Positions 1-7,465 of a DNA stretch of 46,256 nt are shown here, one piece after another. The translations under genes were made by a program, and so were the position numbers. Each line of letters opens with the position of its first letter. The first letter of the stretch is position 1. The notes under the pieces were generated by a model. The model was not told where the DNA came from and ran no database searches. It saw nothing but the letters and a program-made list of their open reading frames with translations. Source of the stretch: Caulobacteraceae bacterium (GTDB lineage Bacteria; Pseudomonadota; Alphaproteobacteria; Caulobacterales; Caulobacteraceae); assembly GCA_947475875.1 (NCBI GenBank), contig CANJME010000020.1:1-46256 (forward strand). The letters are read 5' to 3'.

Positions 1-150
1 GAAGGTGTCGAGATGGTCATGCCCGGTGACAACACCGAGCTGACGGTCGAGCTGATCACGCCCATCGCCATGGAAGAAAAGCTGCGCTTCGCCATCCGCG
101 AAGGCGGCCGCACCGTCGGATCCGGCGTCGTCGCCAAGATCCTGGCGTAG
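1..150 (+). CDS. tuf: Elongation factor Tu, C-terminal fragment
   Basis: The window opens inside this gene; only the last 49 codons and the TAG stop are present. The visible protein contains the EF-Tu domain III ending: MVMPGDN, then [20 protein letters not shown] and [10 protein letters not shown]-Tu delivers aminoacyl-tRNA to the ribosome as a GTPase; its G domain lies outside the window. No rpsJ or secE follows, so this copy is not directly upstream of the usual ribosomal-protein or secE-nusG genes. Which of possibly two tuf copies it is cannot be told from here. Confidence 0.95.
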   Translation, partial: EGVEMVMPGDNTELTVELITPIAMEEKLRFAIREGGRTVGSGVVAKILA

Positions 151-160
151 GCTTTATCTT

Positions 161-280
161 TCCCTCCCCTTCATGGGGAGGGACGGCCGCGCCAGCGGCC
201 AGGGTGGGGTACGCCGGTGCGCCACCGGTATTCCCCACCCGGCTCGCTCCGCGAGCCACCCTCCCCATGAAGGGGAGGGA
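161..280. repeat. Palindromic intergenic element, copy 1
   Basis: Two C/G-rich hairpins in opposite orientation bound this 120-bp element. The left one (161-183) pairs TCCCTCCCC with GGGGAGGGA around a 5-nt loop; the right one (259-279) has the same arms inverted. Between them are GGTGGGG, a CGGTG/CACCG pair and a GGCTCG/CGAGCC pair. Related elements lie at 36490-36638 and 39949-40073. It follows the tuf stop and could act as a transcription terminator or mRNA stabiliser, although no T-run follows. Confidence 0.75.
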
Positions 281-296
281 AAGCAGGAGGACGTCG

Positions 297-737
297 ATGT
301 CGCTGGTCAAACTGCTCGTTCCCGCCGTTGTACTCTGCGCTCTGACCGCCGGCTGCCAAAAGCCTCCGGCCGCACCCGTGGCCTCGGCGACCAAGCCGGG
401 CGAACTGGCGGCCGAGTGGAAAATCCCGGTGCTGTACCAGGGCGAGTGGCGCGAGAAGCTCGACAGCTGCGGCGACGACAAGAACCCGACTCGCCTGATC
501 CTGACCGTCGATCACATGACGCTGGGCCCCAACACCGGCCCGATCCAGGCCTCCAGCATCACCAGCAATCACCTGACCGTGGTGGCCGATCTCAAGGACG
601 GCCCGGCCAAGGCTCCCGAAGGCCAGTCACTGCAAAGGGCCTTCACCTTCGATATCTCGCCCGATCAGAACACGCTCGCCATCGACATCGCCGAAAAGCC
701 CATCAGCTTTGTGCGCTGCCCCGCCAAGTCGAGCTAA
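297..737 (+). CDS. Small hypothetical lipoprotein
   Basis: This 146-residue protein of unknown function starts at ATG 297, with an AGGAGG ribosome site at 286-291. In-frame starts further upstream would run through the palindromic repeat and are rejected. The N-terminus is a lipoprotein signal: a Lys, a hydrophobic core of about 12 residues and the lipobox LTAGC with Cys18. A Pro/Ala-rich linker follows. The mature domain has two further Cys (in DSCGDD and FVRCP near the C-terminus) that could form a disulphide. It is probably anchored in the outer or inner membrane, facing the periplasm. It stands alone between two intergenic repeats. Confidence 0.75.
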   Translation: MSLVKLLVPAVVLCALTAGCQKPPAAPVASATKPGELAAEWKIPVLYQGEWREKLDSCGDDKNPTRLILTVDHMTLGPNTGPIQASSITSNHLTVVADLKDGPAKAPEGQSLQRAFTFDISPDQNTLAIDIAEKPISFVRCPAKSS

Positions 738-750
738 ACTCACAACACAC

Positions 751-880
751 CGTCATCCTCGGATTGCCCGCCAGGGCAATACCGGGGACCCAGCATCTCC
801 GCTCTCAACGCGCGAAAGCAGCTTCACCATCAGTGCTGCTGGGTCCTCGGGATTCAGCTTCGCTGAACCCGAAGATGACG
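751..880. repeat. Nested inverted repeat between lipoprotein and ABC transporter
   Basis: The outer arms CGTCATCCTCGG (751-762) and CCGAAGATGACG (869-880) are inverted with one mismatch. An inner pair, GACCCAGCA near 787 and TGCTGGGTC near 837, nests within, and a small hairpin around 852-868 (TTCAGC/GCTGAA) sits in the right half. The layout matches mobile palindromic intergenic elements common in alphaproteobacteria. No coding potential was seen. The promoter of the following ABC operon must lie within or just after it. Confidence 0.65.
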
Positions 881-941
881 AGAAAAGAGAAGCGCGAATC
901 CCCCTCGCGGAACCGCCGGCCAATCGGCTAATGAAAGTCCC

Positions 942-1868
942 ATGGCTTCCATCATCTCCGTAAAGGGTCTGACCAAGACCTACGACACCGGCGTCGAAGC
1001 GCTCAAACCCGTCGACCTGGAGGTCGAAAAGGGCGAAATCCTCGCCCTGCTGGGCCCGAACGGCGCCGGCAAGACCACGCTGATCGCCATCATCTGCGGT
1101 ATCGTCAATCCGAGCGGCGGCAAGGTCACCGTCGATGGCTACGACATCATCGACGACTACCGAAAAACCCGCGCCATGATCGGCCTGGTGCCGCAGGAAC
1201 TGGCGACCGAGGCCTTCGAAACCGTCTGGTCGGTGGCCTCCTTCAGCCGCGGCCTGTTCGGCAAGGCCCCCAACCCGGCCCACATCGAAAAGGTGCTGAA
1301 ATCCCTGTCCCTATGGGACAAGCGCAAGGACAAGATCATGACGCTCTCGGGCGGCATGAAGCGCCGGGTGCTGATCGCCAAGGCGCTGAGCCACGAGCCC
1401 CGCATCCTCTTCCTCGACGAGCCGACCGCCGGCGTCGATGTCGAGCTGCGCAAGGACATGTGGCAGGTGGTCCGCGAACTGCGCGATGACGGTGTCACCA
1501 TCATCCTGACCACTCACTACATCGAAGAAGCCGAGGAGATGGCCGACCGGGTGGCGGTGATCAACAAGGGCGAGATCATCCTCATCGAGGACAAGGACGT
1601 GCTGATGCGCAAGCTGGGCCGCAAGCAGCTGGTTTTGCACCTGCAAAAGCCGTTAAAATCCATCCCGGCGGCGCTGAAGCCCTGGCATCTGGCCCTGTCG
1701 GAAGACGGCCTGACCCTGACCTTTCTCTTCGACCCCGAGGGCGAGCGGGCAGGGGCCGCGCCCCTCCTGCGCAAGCTCGACGAACTCAAGATCGCTTTCG
1801 ACGATATCTCGACAAGCCAGAAATCGCTGGAAGACATCTTCGTCGGCCTGGTGAGTGACCGGACATGA
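942..1868 (+). CDS. yadG: ABC transporter ATP-binding protein, YadG-type
   Basis: This is the nucleotide-binding subunit (308 residues) of an ABC-2 type exporter. The Walker A motif GPNGAGKTT lies near residue 39, the signature LSGGMKRR near 135 and Walker [13 protein letters not shown] near 155, followed by the switch His in [12 protein letters not shown]. Length, the GLVPQE and LSGGMKRR motifs and the C-terminal [10 protein letters not shown] tail resemble E. coli YadG. Its stop overlaps the permease start by 4 bp (ATGA), so the two are translationally coupled. The substrate is unknown; the family is usually annotated as multidrug or polysaccharide export without firm evidence. Confidence 0.9.
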   Translation: MASIISVKGLTKTYDTGVEALKPVDLEVEKGEILALLGPNGAGKTTLIAIICGIVNPSGGKVTVDGYDIIDDYRKTRAMIGLVPQELATEAFETVWSVASFSRGLFGKAPNPAHIEKVLKSLSLWDKRKDKIMTLSGGMKRRVLIAKALSHEPRILFLDEPTAGVDVELRKDMWQVVRELRDDGVTIILTTHYIEEAEEMADRVAVINKGEIILIEDKDVLMRKLGRKQLVLHLQKPLKSIPAALKPWHLALSEDGLTLTFLFDPEGERAGAAPLLRKLDELKIAFDDISTSQKSLEDIFVGLVSDRT

Positions 1869-2629
1869 ACCTCTACGCTGTCGCCGCCATCTACCGGTTC
1901 GAGATGAACCGCACCTTCCGGACTCTCTGGCAGTCCATCGTCTCGCCGGTGGTTTCCACCAGCCTCTATTTCGTGGTCTTCGGCGCCGTGCGCGCCGGCG
2001 GGCCTTCAGAGATCGACGGCATGCCTTATGGCGCTTTCATCGTGCCGGGCCTGATCATGCTCTCGCTGTTCACCCAGAGCATCTTCAACGCCTCGTTCGC
2101 GATCTTCTTCCCGAAATTCATCGGCACGATCTACGAGCTGCTCTCGGCGCCCGTTTCGTTTGTCGAAGTGATCATGGCCTATGTCGGGGCGGCGGCGACC
2201 AAGTCGGTGATGCTGGGGCTGATCATCCTCGCCACCGCCTTTGTCTTCGCGCCGCATCTTGCGATCCTGCACCCGCTGCTCATGCTGGTTTTCCTGGTGC
2301 TGACCTCGCTGAGCTTTTCGCTGTTCGGCTTCATCATCGGGGTGCTCTCCAAGAACTTCGAGGAGATTCAGTTCATTCCCATGCTGATCGTCACGCCGAT
2401 GACGTTCCTGGGCGGCGCCTTCTATTCCATCACCAAGCTTCCCCAGCCCTGGCAGACCATCAGCCACTTCAATCCGGCCGTCTATCTGATCAGCGGCTTT
2501 CGCTGGACCTTCTTCGGAAAGGGCGATGTGCCGGTGATCTGGAGCCTGGCCTTCATCTTCGGCTTCTTCGCCGTCTGCCTGGTCATTGTCAGCTGGATCT
2601 TCAAGACGGGGTACAAGATCAAGGTCTAG
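1865..2629 (+). CDS. yadH: ABC-2 type permease, YadH-type
   Basis: This 254-residue inner-membrane protein has about six hydrophobic helices and the ABC-2 permease layout: a short cytoplasmic N-terminus, TM1 around [14 protein letters not shown], and a conserved FLGGAFYSI segment between TM5 and TM6. The [20 protein letters not shown] stretch is typical of the YadH/NodJ branch. ATG 1865 overlaps the end of the ATPase gene, and the pair should form a dimer-of-dimers exporter. No periplasmic adaptor or outer-membrane partner is encoded nearby. Confidence 0.9.
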   Translation: MNLYAVAAIYRFEMNRTFRTLWQSIVSPVVSTSLYFVVFGAVRAGGPSEIDGMPYGAFIVPGLIMLSLFTQSIFNASFAIFFPKFIGTIYELLSAPVSFVEVIMAYVGAAATKSVMLGLIILATAFVFAPHLAILHPLLMLVFLVLTSLSFSLFGFIIGVLSKNFEEIQFIPMLIVTPMTFLGGAFYSITKLPQPWQTISHFNPAVYLISGFRWTFFGKGDVPVIWSLAFIFGFFAVCLVIVSWIFKTGYKIKV

Positions 2630-2643
2630 TGCTTCCTGCCCAA

Positions 2644-2661
2644 CTGTGACAATTGTCACAG
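2644..2661. promoter_or_regulatory. Perfect 18-bp palindrome matching a CRP/FNR-family operator
   Basis: CTGTGACAATTGTCACAG is a perfect palindrome containing TGTGA-N6-TCACA, the classical CRP half-site arrangement. It lies 15 bp after the ABC permease stop and 66 bp before the vWA gene start. The natural target is the vWA gene. Which CRP/FNR regulator would bind is unknown; no such regulator is encoded in the window. As RNA it could also form a short hairpin, but no T-run follows. Confidence 0.5.
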
Positions 2662-2727
2662 CCTAACCCCGTTCCCGACCGCCCTGCGTATCTAGCTACC
2701 AGAAACGTCTAAATTCGGGAGAAACGG

Positions 2728-4428
2728 ATGTCCTGGCTTCACTTCAAAATGCGCTCCGCCGCCATCGCCGCGCTCATCGGTCTGGCCTTCATTCCCGCCG
2801 CCAATGCGCAGGCGCCGACGGGGGCGCCGCGAACCCTCGAAGAGCTCCGCACCCGCTGCCGGGCCCTCGGCATCACCGTCCCCGCCACTATGGAAACCGT
2901 CGGCCCCGCCGCCCTCGCCAGAGCTTCAAACCCTGACGACCTCAAGGCGCTCTGCACCCGCCTGAGCTATGAGGCGGCCGGCGCTGGTGGGGCAGTTTCC
3001 ACGCCGCCGCCGGCCCGCGCCCCGTCGTCCGCCCGGCTGGCGCCGCCGCCCGCGCCGCCGCCGCCGCCGCCGCCGCCCGTCATCTCGTCCCGCGAGGCCG
3101 CGCCCTCTCCGATGCCTGCGCCCGCCGCTCCAGCCGCCGCAGGCCGCGGTGGAGGATCGAGCGCCTTTTCAGCCGGCTCCGCCCTGCCTGCGGCGCGAAT
3201 GGAGGCGGCGCGGGCGCCGGCCATGCCCATCCCGCCACCGCCGCGGGGCGGTGTTCCTATCCGCGACGGCGGCGACTCCAGCCGCACCGCCCGGGCCGGG
3301 CTTCTCACCGCCGGTGATTATGACGATGTGCTCAATCCCAAGGCCTACGCCGAGTACGTCCGCAAATACCTCAGCCAGCGCGGCAACAGCCAGCGGCCCT
3401 ACGTCAACACCGAAGGTCAGCTGAAGGTGACGGTGGTCGACCGCGCCGGCCGGCCCGTCCCCTTCGCCAGGGTCGCCACCCGCCGCGCCGATGGCTCTGT
3501 GATGGAGCTGCGCACGGTCGCCGACGGCTCAGTGGTGCTGTTTCCCGATGTCGACAATCTGGGCTCGGACGTCGATCTTACGGTGACCGCTCCCGGCGCA
3601 CAAAACCCGGTCCGCCAGCACGTGGCGAACCTCGACCAGACCATCGCCCGCAAGGTCACCGTCAACGTCGGCGGATCGGCCCAGCCGGTCCACGCGCTCG
3701 ATCTTTTGCTGGTCATCGACACCACCGGCAGCATGGGCGATGAGCTCAAGTATCTGCAGACCGAACTGCGCAGCATCGTCTCCAAAGTGACCGACGGAAA
3801 TCCCGGGCTGCAGGTGCGCATCGGCCTGGTGGTGTATCGCGACATCGGCGACCAGTACGTGCTGCGCTCGTTCCCGTTCACCTCCGACGTCGGCGTTCTG
3901 CAAAAACAGATGGCCGCCCAGAGCGCCGGCGGCGGCGGCGATGAGCCTGAGGCCATGGAACAGGCCATCGGCAAGATCCTCGACTATCCCTGGCGCGAGG
4001 ACGCCGTGCGCGTGGCCCTGCTCGTCGCCGACGCCCCGCCCCACAACGACAAGCTGCCCGAGGCCTGGAAACTGGCCTTGCTGGCCCGCCAGGAGCACAT
4101 CCACATCACGTCCGTGGCCGCCAGCGGCATAAATCCGACGGCTGAGTTCCTAATGCGTGGCATGGCGGCAGTGACCCAGACCCGCTACCTTTTCCTCACC
4201 GACGACTCAGGCATCGGCAACGCTCATGCCGAGCCTTCAGTCGCCTGTTATCAGGTGACACGGCTGGACGGGCTGGTTGAGCGAGTGCTGTCGAGCTTGG
4301 TGACCGGCCGCAGGGTCGAGCCCTCGGGGGATCAGGTCATCCGCACGGTCGGCGAATACGACCGAGGCGTCTGCAACGTGCCGGCCGACTATCCGCAGCA
4401 GAAGCCTGCGCCCGGGCAGGGACTCTAG
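2728..4428 (+). CDS. Secreted vWA-domain protein with low-complexity linker
   Basis: This 566-residue protein carries an N-terminal signal peptide (basic start, hydrophobic core, cleavage after ANA near residue 27). A Pro/Ala/Gly-rich linker of about 100 residues follows, including a run of eleven prolines near residues 110-120 encoded by CCG repeats. A beta-sandwich-like region (KVTVVDRAGRPVPFARVATR) resembles a carboxypeptidase-regulatory fold. The von Willebrand A domain runs from about 325 to 520, with MIDAS motif DTTGS at Asp331-Ser335. vWA domains bind protein ligands through a metal. It is a single-gene unit preceded by a CRP-like palindrome. Its stop shares CTAG with the convergent flagellar gene. 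Its partner is unknown. Confidence 0.8.
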   Translation: MSWLHFKMRSAAIAALIGLAFIPAANAQAPTGAPRTLEELRTRCRALGITVPATMETVGPAALARASNPDDLKALCTRLSYEAAGAGGAVSTPPPARAPSSARLAPPPAPPPPPPPPVISSREAAPSPMPAPAAPAAAGRGGGSSAFSAGSALPAARMEAARAPAMPIPPPPRGGVPIRDGGDSSRTARAGLLTAGDYDDVLNPKAYAEYVRKYLSQRGNSQRPYVNTEGQLKVTVVDRAGRPVPFARVATRRADGSVMELRTVADGSVVLFPDVDNLGSDVDLTVTAPGAQNPVRQHVANLDQTIARKVTVNVGGSAQPVHALDLLLVIDTTGSMGDELKYLQTELRSIVSKVTDGNPGLQVRIGLVVYRDIGDQYVLRSFPFTSDVGVLQKQMAAQSAGGGGDEPEAMEQAIGKILDYPWREDAVRVALLVADAPPHNDKLPEAWKLALLARQEHIHITSVAASGINPTAEFLMRGMAAVTQTRYLFLTDDSGIGNAHAEPSVACYQVTRLDGLVERVLSSLVTGRRVEPSGDQVIRTVGEYDRGVCNVPADYPQQKPAPGQGL

Positions 4429-4856
4429 GCGCTCTTGTTCAGAGTGATCGCGGTGGCGGAACCGGATACCTTGGCCGCGCCTGGGCCGTAGCCCGCGCCG
4501 GTGGTGCGCTGGGCAACCACCTCATCGGCCACGGCGCGGACGATGCCTTCGGTGACCACCCTGGCGGCTTCCAGCGCCCGGCCGTGACGGGCCAAAACTG
4601 CGTCGAACGCCTCGGTCGCGCGGCGCAGCGCAAAGCGCCGGTCGCGCGGCGCGCCTTCCAGCAGGCCGGGCTCGGCCCGGATACGGGCGCTCTCGTGGCG
4701 ATAGGCATTGGCGAGTCGGGAGGTTTCTTCCAGCGTCTGCATCGCCTCCTGGGGACGGCGGGCTTCGAAGGCTCGGCATTCCTGGCTGATCAGGTCGGTG
4801 AGACGCTCGGTCAGGGTGATCAGCGCGTTGACGCGCTCAGTGGCCGCAAAGCTCAT
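4425..4856 (-). CDS. flbY: Flagellar protein FlbY-like (FlgN-type helical protein)
   Basis: This 143-residue, almost entirely helical protein is the last gene of the flgI operon. ATG 4856 lies 2 nt downstream of the flgJ-like stop. The sequence (ALITLTERLTDLISQECRAF, then repeated Ala/Arg helices with HESARIRAEP) resembles the small helical protein encoded after flgI and flgJ in Caulobacter, named FlbY there. FlgN-like export chaperones have a comparable helical fold, so a secretion-chaperone role for hook or rod proteins is possible. The name is from memory of Caulobacter gene order and is less certain than flgI. The stop codon overlaps that of the vWA gene (CTAG). Confidence 0.6.
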   Translation of the reverse strand: MSFAATERVNALITLTERLTDLISQECRAFEARRPQEAMQTLEETSRLANAYRHESARIRAEPGLLEGAPRDRRFALRRATEAFDAVLARHGRALEAARVVTEGIVRAVADEVVAQRTTGAGYGPGAAKVSGSATAITLNKSA

Positions 4857-4858
4857 GG

Positions 4859-5158
4859 TTATTCAAGTCCCTGCATTTTCAACATTTCGCGCTGGACAGC
4901 GTTGGAAAGCCCGACGCCGCCGGCCTGGGTGATCTTCTTGGAGAAGGCGTCCATCAGGAAGGACTGGAAGGCCTGTCCACCCTGCCCCCCCGAGAACTCG
5001 CTCTCGCCCACGCCTTCGAACATCTGAGCCAGCATGATCGAGACAAAGGCGCTCTCGAATTCCTTGGCGGTCTTGCCGATCTGCTCGCGCGTCTTGCCTT
5101 CCGGCGCCTTGGGAGCGCCGGCCAACAGGTCAGGAGAGACGGAAACCGGGCCGCTCAT
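4859..5158 (-). CDS. flgJ: FlgJ-like rod-binding protein (single domain)
   Basis: This 99-residue protein corresponds to the N-terminal rod-binding domain of FlgJ (sometimes called CheL in alphaproteobacteria). It shows the conserved pattern KTAKEFESAFVSIMLAQMFEG, then FSGGQGGQAFQSFLMDAFSKK. Enterobacterial FlgJ adds a peptidoglycan hydrolase domain. The short form is normal in alphaproteobacteria, where the muramidase is encoded elsewhere, so this is not a truncation. It acts in the periplasm as a scaffold for rod assembly. Its ATG overlaps the flgI stop by one base (TGATG), implying translational coupling. Confidence 0.85.
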   Translation of the reverse strand: MSGPVSVSPDLLAGAPKAPEGKTREQIGKTAKEFESAFVSIMLAQMFEGVGESEFSGGQGGQAFQSFLMDAFSKKITQAGGVGLSNAVQREMLKMQGLE

Positions 5159-6270
5159 CAGATTACCTCGAGCTCGGCCTGCAGCCCGCCCTGGGCCTTG
5201 ATGGCCAGGAGGATCTGCATCATGTCGCGAGGGGAAACCCCAAGGGCGTTCAGACCGGCGACCAGCGAGGCGAGCGATGCGCCTTCCTGAAGGACGATCA
5301 GCTGATGGCCAGGGCCGCTTTCTTCATTCACCGTGACGTCAGTGCGCTGCAAGGTGGTGGTCTGGCCTGGCGTCAGCGGGGCGGCCGGCACGGCGATCGG
5401 CGTCTCCTTGACCGAAATGGTCAGGTTGCCCTGCTGAATAGCGACAGTGGAAATTCGGACGGACTCGCCTGCGACGATGACGCCGTTGACCTCGTCGAAC
5501 ACCACCTTGGCCGGACTGTCAGGTTGGACCTCAAGGGCCTCGATCGCCACGGTGAAGTCGTTGATGCGCATGCCGGGGGGCGGCCGGGTGGCGACGATGG
5601 TGGCGTTCTGGGCCACGGCCGTGCCCGGGAAACGGTCGTTGATCGCCGCGGCGATGCGGCTGGCGGTGGTGAAGTCGGGATTGCGCAGGGTCAGGCGCTG
5701 GCCGCGCGCCTGCAGTTCGTCCATTGAATAGCCAACCTCGCGCTCGACATTGGCGCCGCTCGGCACCCGGCCAGAGGTCGGCACGCCCTTGCTGACCGAG
5801 GAGCCCGACGCGCCGGAGGCCGAAATGCTCCCAGTTTGAACCGTCCCCTGCGCCACCGCATAGACCTGGCCGTCGGCGCCTTGCAGCGGCGTGATGATCA
5901 GGGTTCCACCCAGAAGGCTCTTGGCGTCGCCCATGGCCGAGACCGTGACGTCGATCTTGGAGCCGGCTGCCGCGAAGGGCGGTAGACTGGCGGTGACGAC
6001 CACGGAGGCGACGTTCTTGGCGTTGAAATTGGCATCGCGAACGTTGATGCCCGAACGCTCCAGCATGGCGACCATGCTCTGCAGGGCCTGGGGCGAATTG
6101 CGCATATTGTCGCCGGTTCCATTCAGGCCGACGACGACGCCAGTACCGATCAACACGTTGGTGCGATTGCCCTCGAACTCAACGATGTCCTTGATGCGGG
6201 ACTTGGCGAAGGCGGGCGCGGCCACGAGCGCGATACAGACGGCGGCGATGAGACTGGAGACGATACGCAT
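5158..6270 (-). CDS. flgI: Flagellar basal-body P-ring protein FlgI
   Basis: FlgI (370 residues) forms the periplasmic P-ring around the flagellar rod. It has a Sec signal peptide ending in AFA near residue 22. Family landmarks follow: SRIKDIVEFEGNRTN, LIGTGVVVGLNGTGD, the TVSAMGDAKSLLGGTL block, a Ser/Gly-rich loop (SASGASGSSVS), and the C-terminal LNALGVSPRDMMQILLAIK. Length fits the family. It is the first gene of a flgI-flgJ-flbY operon and is divergent from fliX, the arrangement described in Caulobacter. A candidate sigma-54 promoter lies 41-56 bp upstream. Confidence 0.97.
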   Translation of the reverse strand: MRIVSSLIAAVCIALVAAPAFAKSRIKDIVEFEGNRTNVLIGTGVVVGLNGTGDNMRNSPQALQSMVAMLERSGINVRDANFNAKNVASVVVTASLPPFAAAGSKIDVTVSAMGDAKSLLGGTLIITPLQGADGQVYAVAQGTVQTGSISASGASGSSVSKGVPTSGRVPSGANVEREVGYSMDELQARGQRLTLRNPDFTTASRIAAAINDRFPGTAVAQNATIVATRPPPGMRINDFTVAIEALEVQPDSPAKVVFDEVNGVIVAGESVRISTVAIQQGNLTISVKETPIAVPAAPLTPGQTTTLQRTDVTVNEESGPGHQLIVLQEGASLASLVAGLNALGVSPRDMMQILLAIKAQGGLQAELEVI

Positions 6271-6310
6271 GGAGCCCTTTCAGGGGGTAGTCGGACGTTG
6301 CGCGCCGACA

Positions 6311-6326
6311 TGCGATCTTCGTGCCA
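6311..6326 (-). promoter_or_regulatory. Candidate sigma-54 promoter of the flgI operon
   Basis: Read on the minus strand, the site is TGGCACGAAGATCGCA. It matches the sigma-54 consensus TGGCACR-N4-TTGCW at every defined position except one (TC for TT in the -12 element). The invariant GG and GC dinucleotides have the required spacing. Transcription should start near 6299, about 30 nt before the flgI ATG. Caulobacter P-ring and hook genes are late, sigma-54 and FlbD-dependent genes. A short inverted repeat GGCA-AATTC-TGCC at 6396-6408, about 80 bp upstream, could be an enhancer site. Confidence 0.7.
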
Positions 6327-6420
6327 GTTTTAAGGTCAAAAACCATTATTAAAAACAATGAGTTATAAGGTTAACGACCTAGCAATCACGGCAAGGGCAA
6401 ATTCTGCCGGGACTTAACTG
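6327..6420. promoter_or_regulatory. A+T-rich divergent control region between flgI and fliX
   Basis: This stretch is clearly richer in A+T than its surroundings and carries four TTAA tetramers (6330, 6349, 6371, 6414), including GGTTAACG at 6369-6376, which resembles a CtrA half-site (TTAACC on the minus strand). No full TTAA-N7-TTAA box is present. fliX is expected to be an early, CtrA-controlled flagellar gene in Caulobacter, so CtrA binding here is plausible but only weakly supported. The inverted repeat at 6396-6408 may instead bind FlbD. Confidence 0.35.
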
Positions 6421-6479
6421 GCCGGCAAGGCTGACAGGGCTAGACTTCCAGGCATGAAATTGCGCGTACAGGATCGGCG

Positions 6480-6908
6480 ATGAGGGTTTCAGGTCCCAGC
6501 GGTTCGGGACAGCCGGCCGCCGCCAAGGGCGCCGTGCGCGCCCAAGGCGGCTTTTCGCTCGGTCCGACCGAGGCTGCCCAGGGTCCGGCTCAGGCCGCTC
6601 CGACCCATGGCGTCACCGGCGTTTCTTCGATCGACGCGCTTTTGGCCCTGCAGGCCATCGGAACCCCGGGCGAGCGCCGAAAGCGGGCTGTTCGCCGGGC
6701 CGGCAAGCTTCTGGACGTCCTTGACGAGATCAAGATCAGCCTGCTGGACGGCCAGGTTTCCACCAGCGCGCTCGGCCGGCTGGTGAGCGCGATCCGCGAC
6801 CAGCGGGACGCGACCGAAGACCCTCGTCTCGAAGGATTGCTGGATGAGATCGAGACCCGCGCGGCGGTTGAGCTGGCCAAACTCGAGGTCATGCGCGTCG
6901 CGGCTTGA
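6480..6908 (+). CDS. fliX: Flagellar assembly regulator FliX
   Basis: FliX (142 residues) is a Caulobacterales protein that senses early basal-body assembly and controls the sigma-54 activator FlbD. The sequence has a flexible Gly/Ala-rich N-terminal 45 residues, then a helical core beginning VSSIDALLALQAIG, with KRAVRRAGKLLDVLDEIKISLL and a helical C-terminus. Length and position (divergent from flgI, upstream of dksA) fit the known gene. ATG 6480 has AGGA at 6469-6472. A 9-codon reading frame (6454-6483) ends in a TGA that overlaps this start. Confidence 0.9.
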   Translation: MRVSGPSGSGQPAAAKGAVRAQGGFSLGPTEAAQGPAQAAPTHGVTGVSSIDALLALQAIGTPGERRKRAVRRAGKLLDVLDEIKISLLDGQVSTSALGRLVSAIRDQRDATEDPRLEGLLDEIETRAAVELAKLEVMRVAA

Positions 6909-7003
6909 TCTGGACGATTTAGGTCCATTGCAGCGCTGAAATTTATGGGTATAAGCGGGCCCGCCAGCAGGGGTTGGGGGAGAAACCGAGTGCGAGGGCG
7001 TCC

Positions 7004-7432
7004 ATGACGACGGCCACGAGTCCGGCTCAGAAGGGCGAGTATCGGCCCTCCGAGTCTGAGGAGTTCATGAATGAGCGACAGCTGGAATATTTCCGGCAAA
7101 AACTGCTCATCTGGAAGGAAGATATCCTGCGTGAATCGCGGGAAACCGTCACCCATCTCCAGACCGACACCGAAAATCATCCCGACCTGGCCGATCGCGC
7201 CTCATCGGAAACCGACCGGTCGCTGGAGCTACGCACCCGCGATCGCCAGCGCAAGCTGATCGCTAAAATCGACGACGCCCTGCGCCGCATCGACGATGGC
7301 TCTTACGGTTATTGCGAGGAAACCGGTGAGCCGATCACGCTCGCCCGCCTTGAGGCCCGGCCGATCGCGACCTTGAGCCTCGAGGCCCAGGAGCGTCATG
7401 AGCGCCGCGAGCGCGTGCATCGCGACGATTGA
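7004..7432 (+). CDS. dksA: RNA polymerase-binding transcription factor DksA
   Basis: DksA (142 residues) enters the RNA polymerase secondary channel and works with ppGpp. The coiled coil spans about residues 25-95, with the tip motif D61xxD64xA66 in NHPDLADRAS. The C-terminal globular region keeps the family frame (DGSYGYCEETGEPI, RLEARPIATLSLEAQERHE) but only the first of the four zinc ligands, Cys104. The other positions are Thr107, Ser125 and Ala128, a form known from alphaproteobacteria. ATG 7004 is preceded by GAGGG; an in-frame start at 6974 is less likely. Probably transcribed after fliX. Confidence 0.95.
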   Translation: MTTATSPAQKGEYRPSESEEFMNERQLEYFRQKLLIWKEDILRESRETVTHLQTDTENHPDLADRASSETDRSLELRTRDRQRKLIAKIDDALRRIDDGSYGYCEETGEPITLARLEARPIATLSLEAQERHERRERVHRDD

Positions 7433-7465
7433 GCATTTCACGCCCACACGGGTTATAGGTGACCT

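Noticed and set aside
3045-3080. CCG microsatellite as a separate repeat feature
   Set aside because: It is the in-frame proline run of the vWA protein and is described there.
4859-5158. Truncated flgJ
   Set aside because: The single-domain form, tightly coupled to flgI and flbY-like genes, is normal in alphaproteobacteria and not a broken gene.
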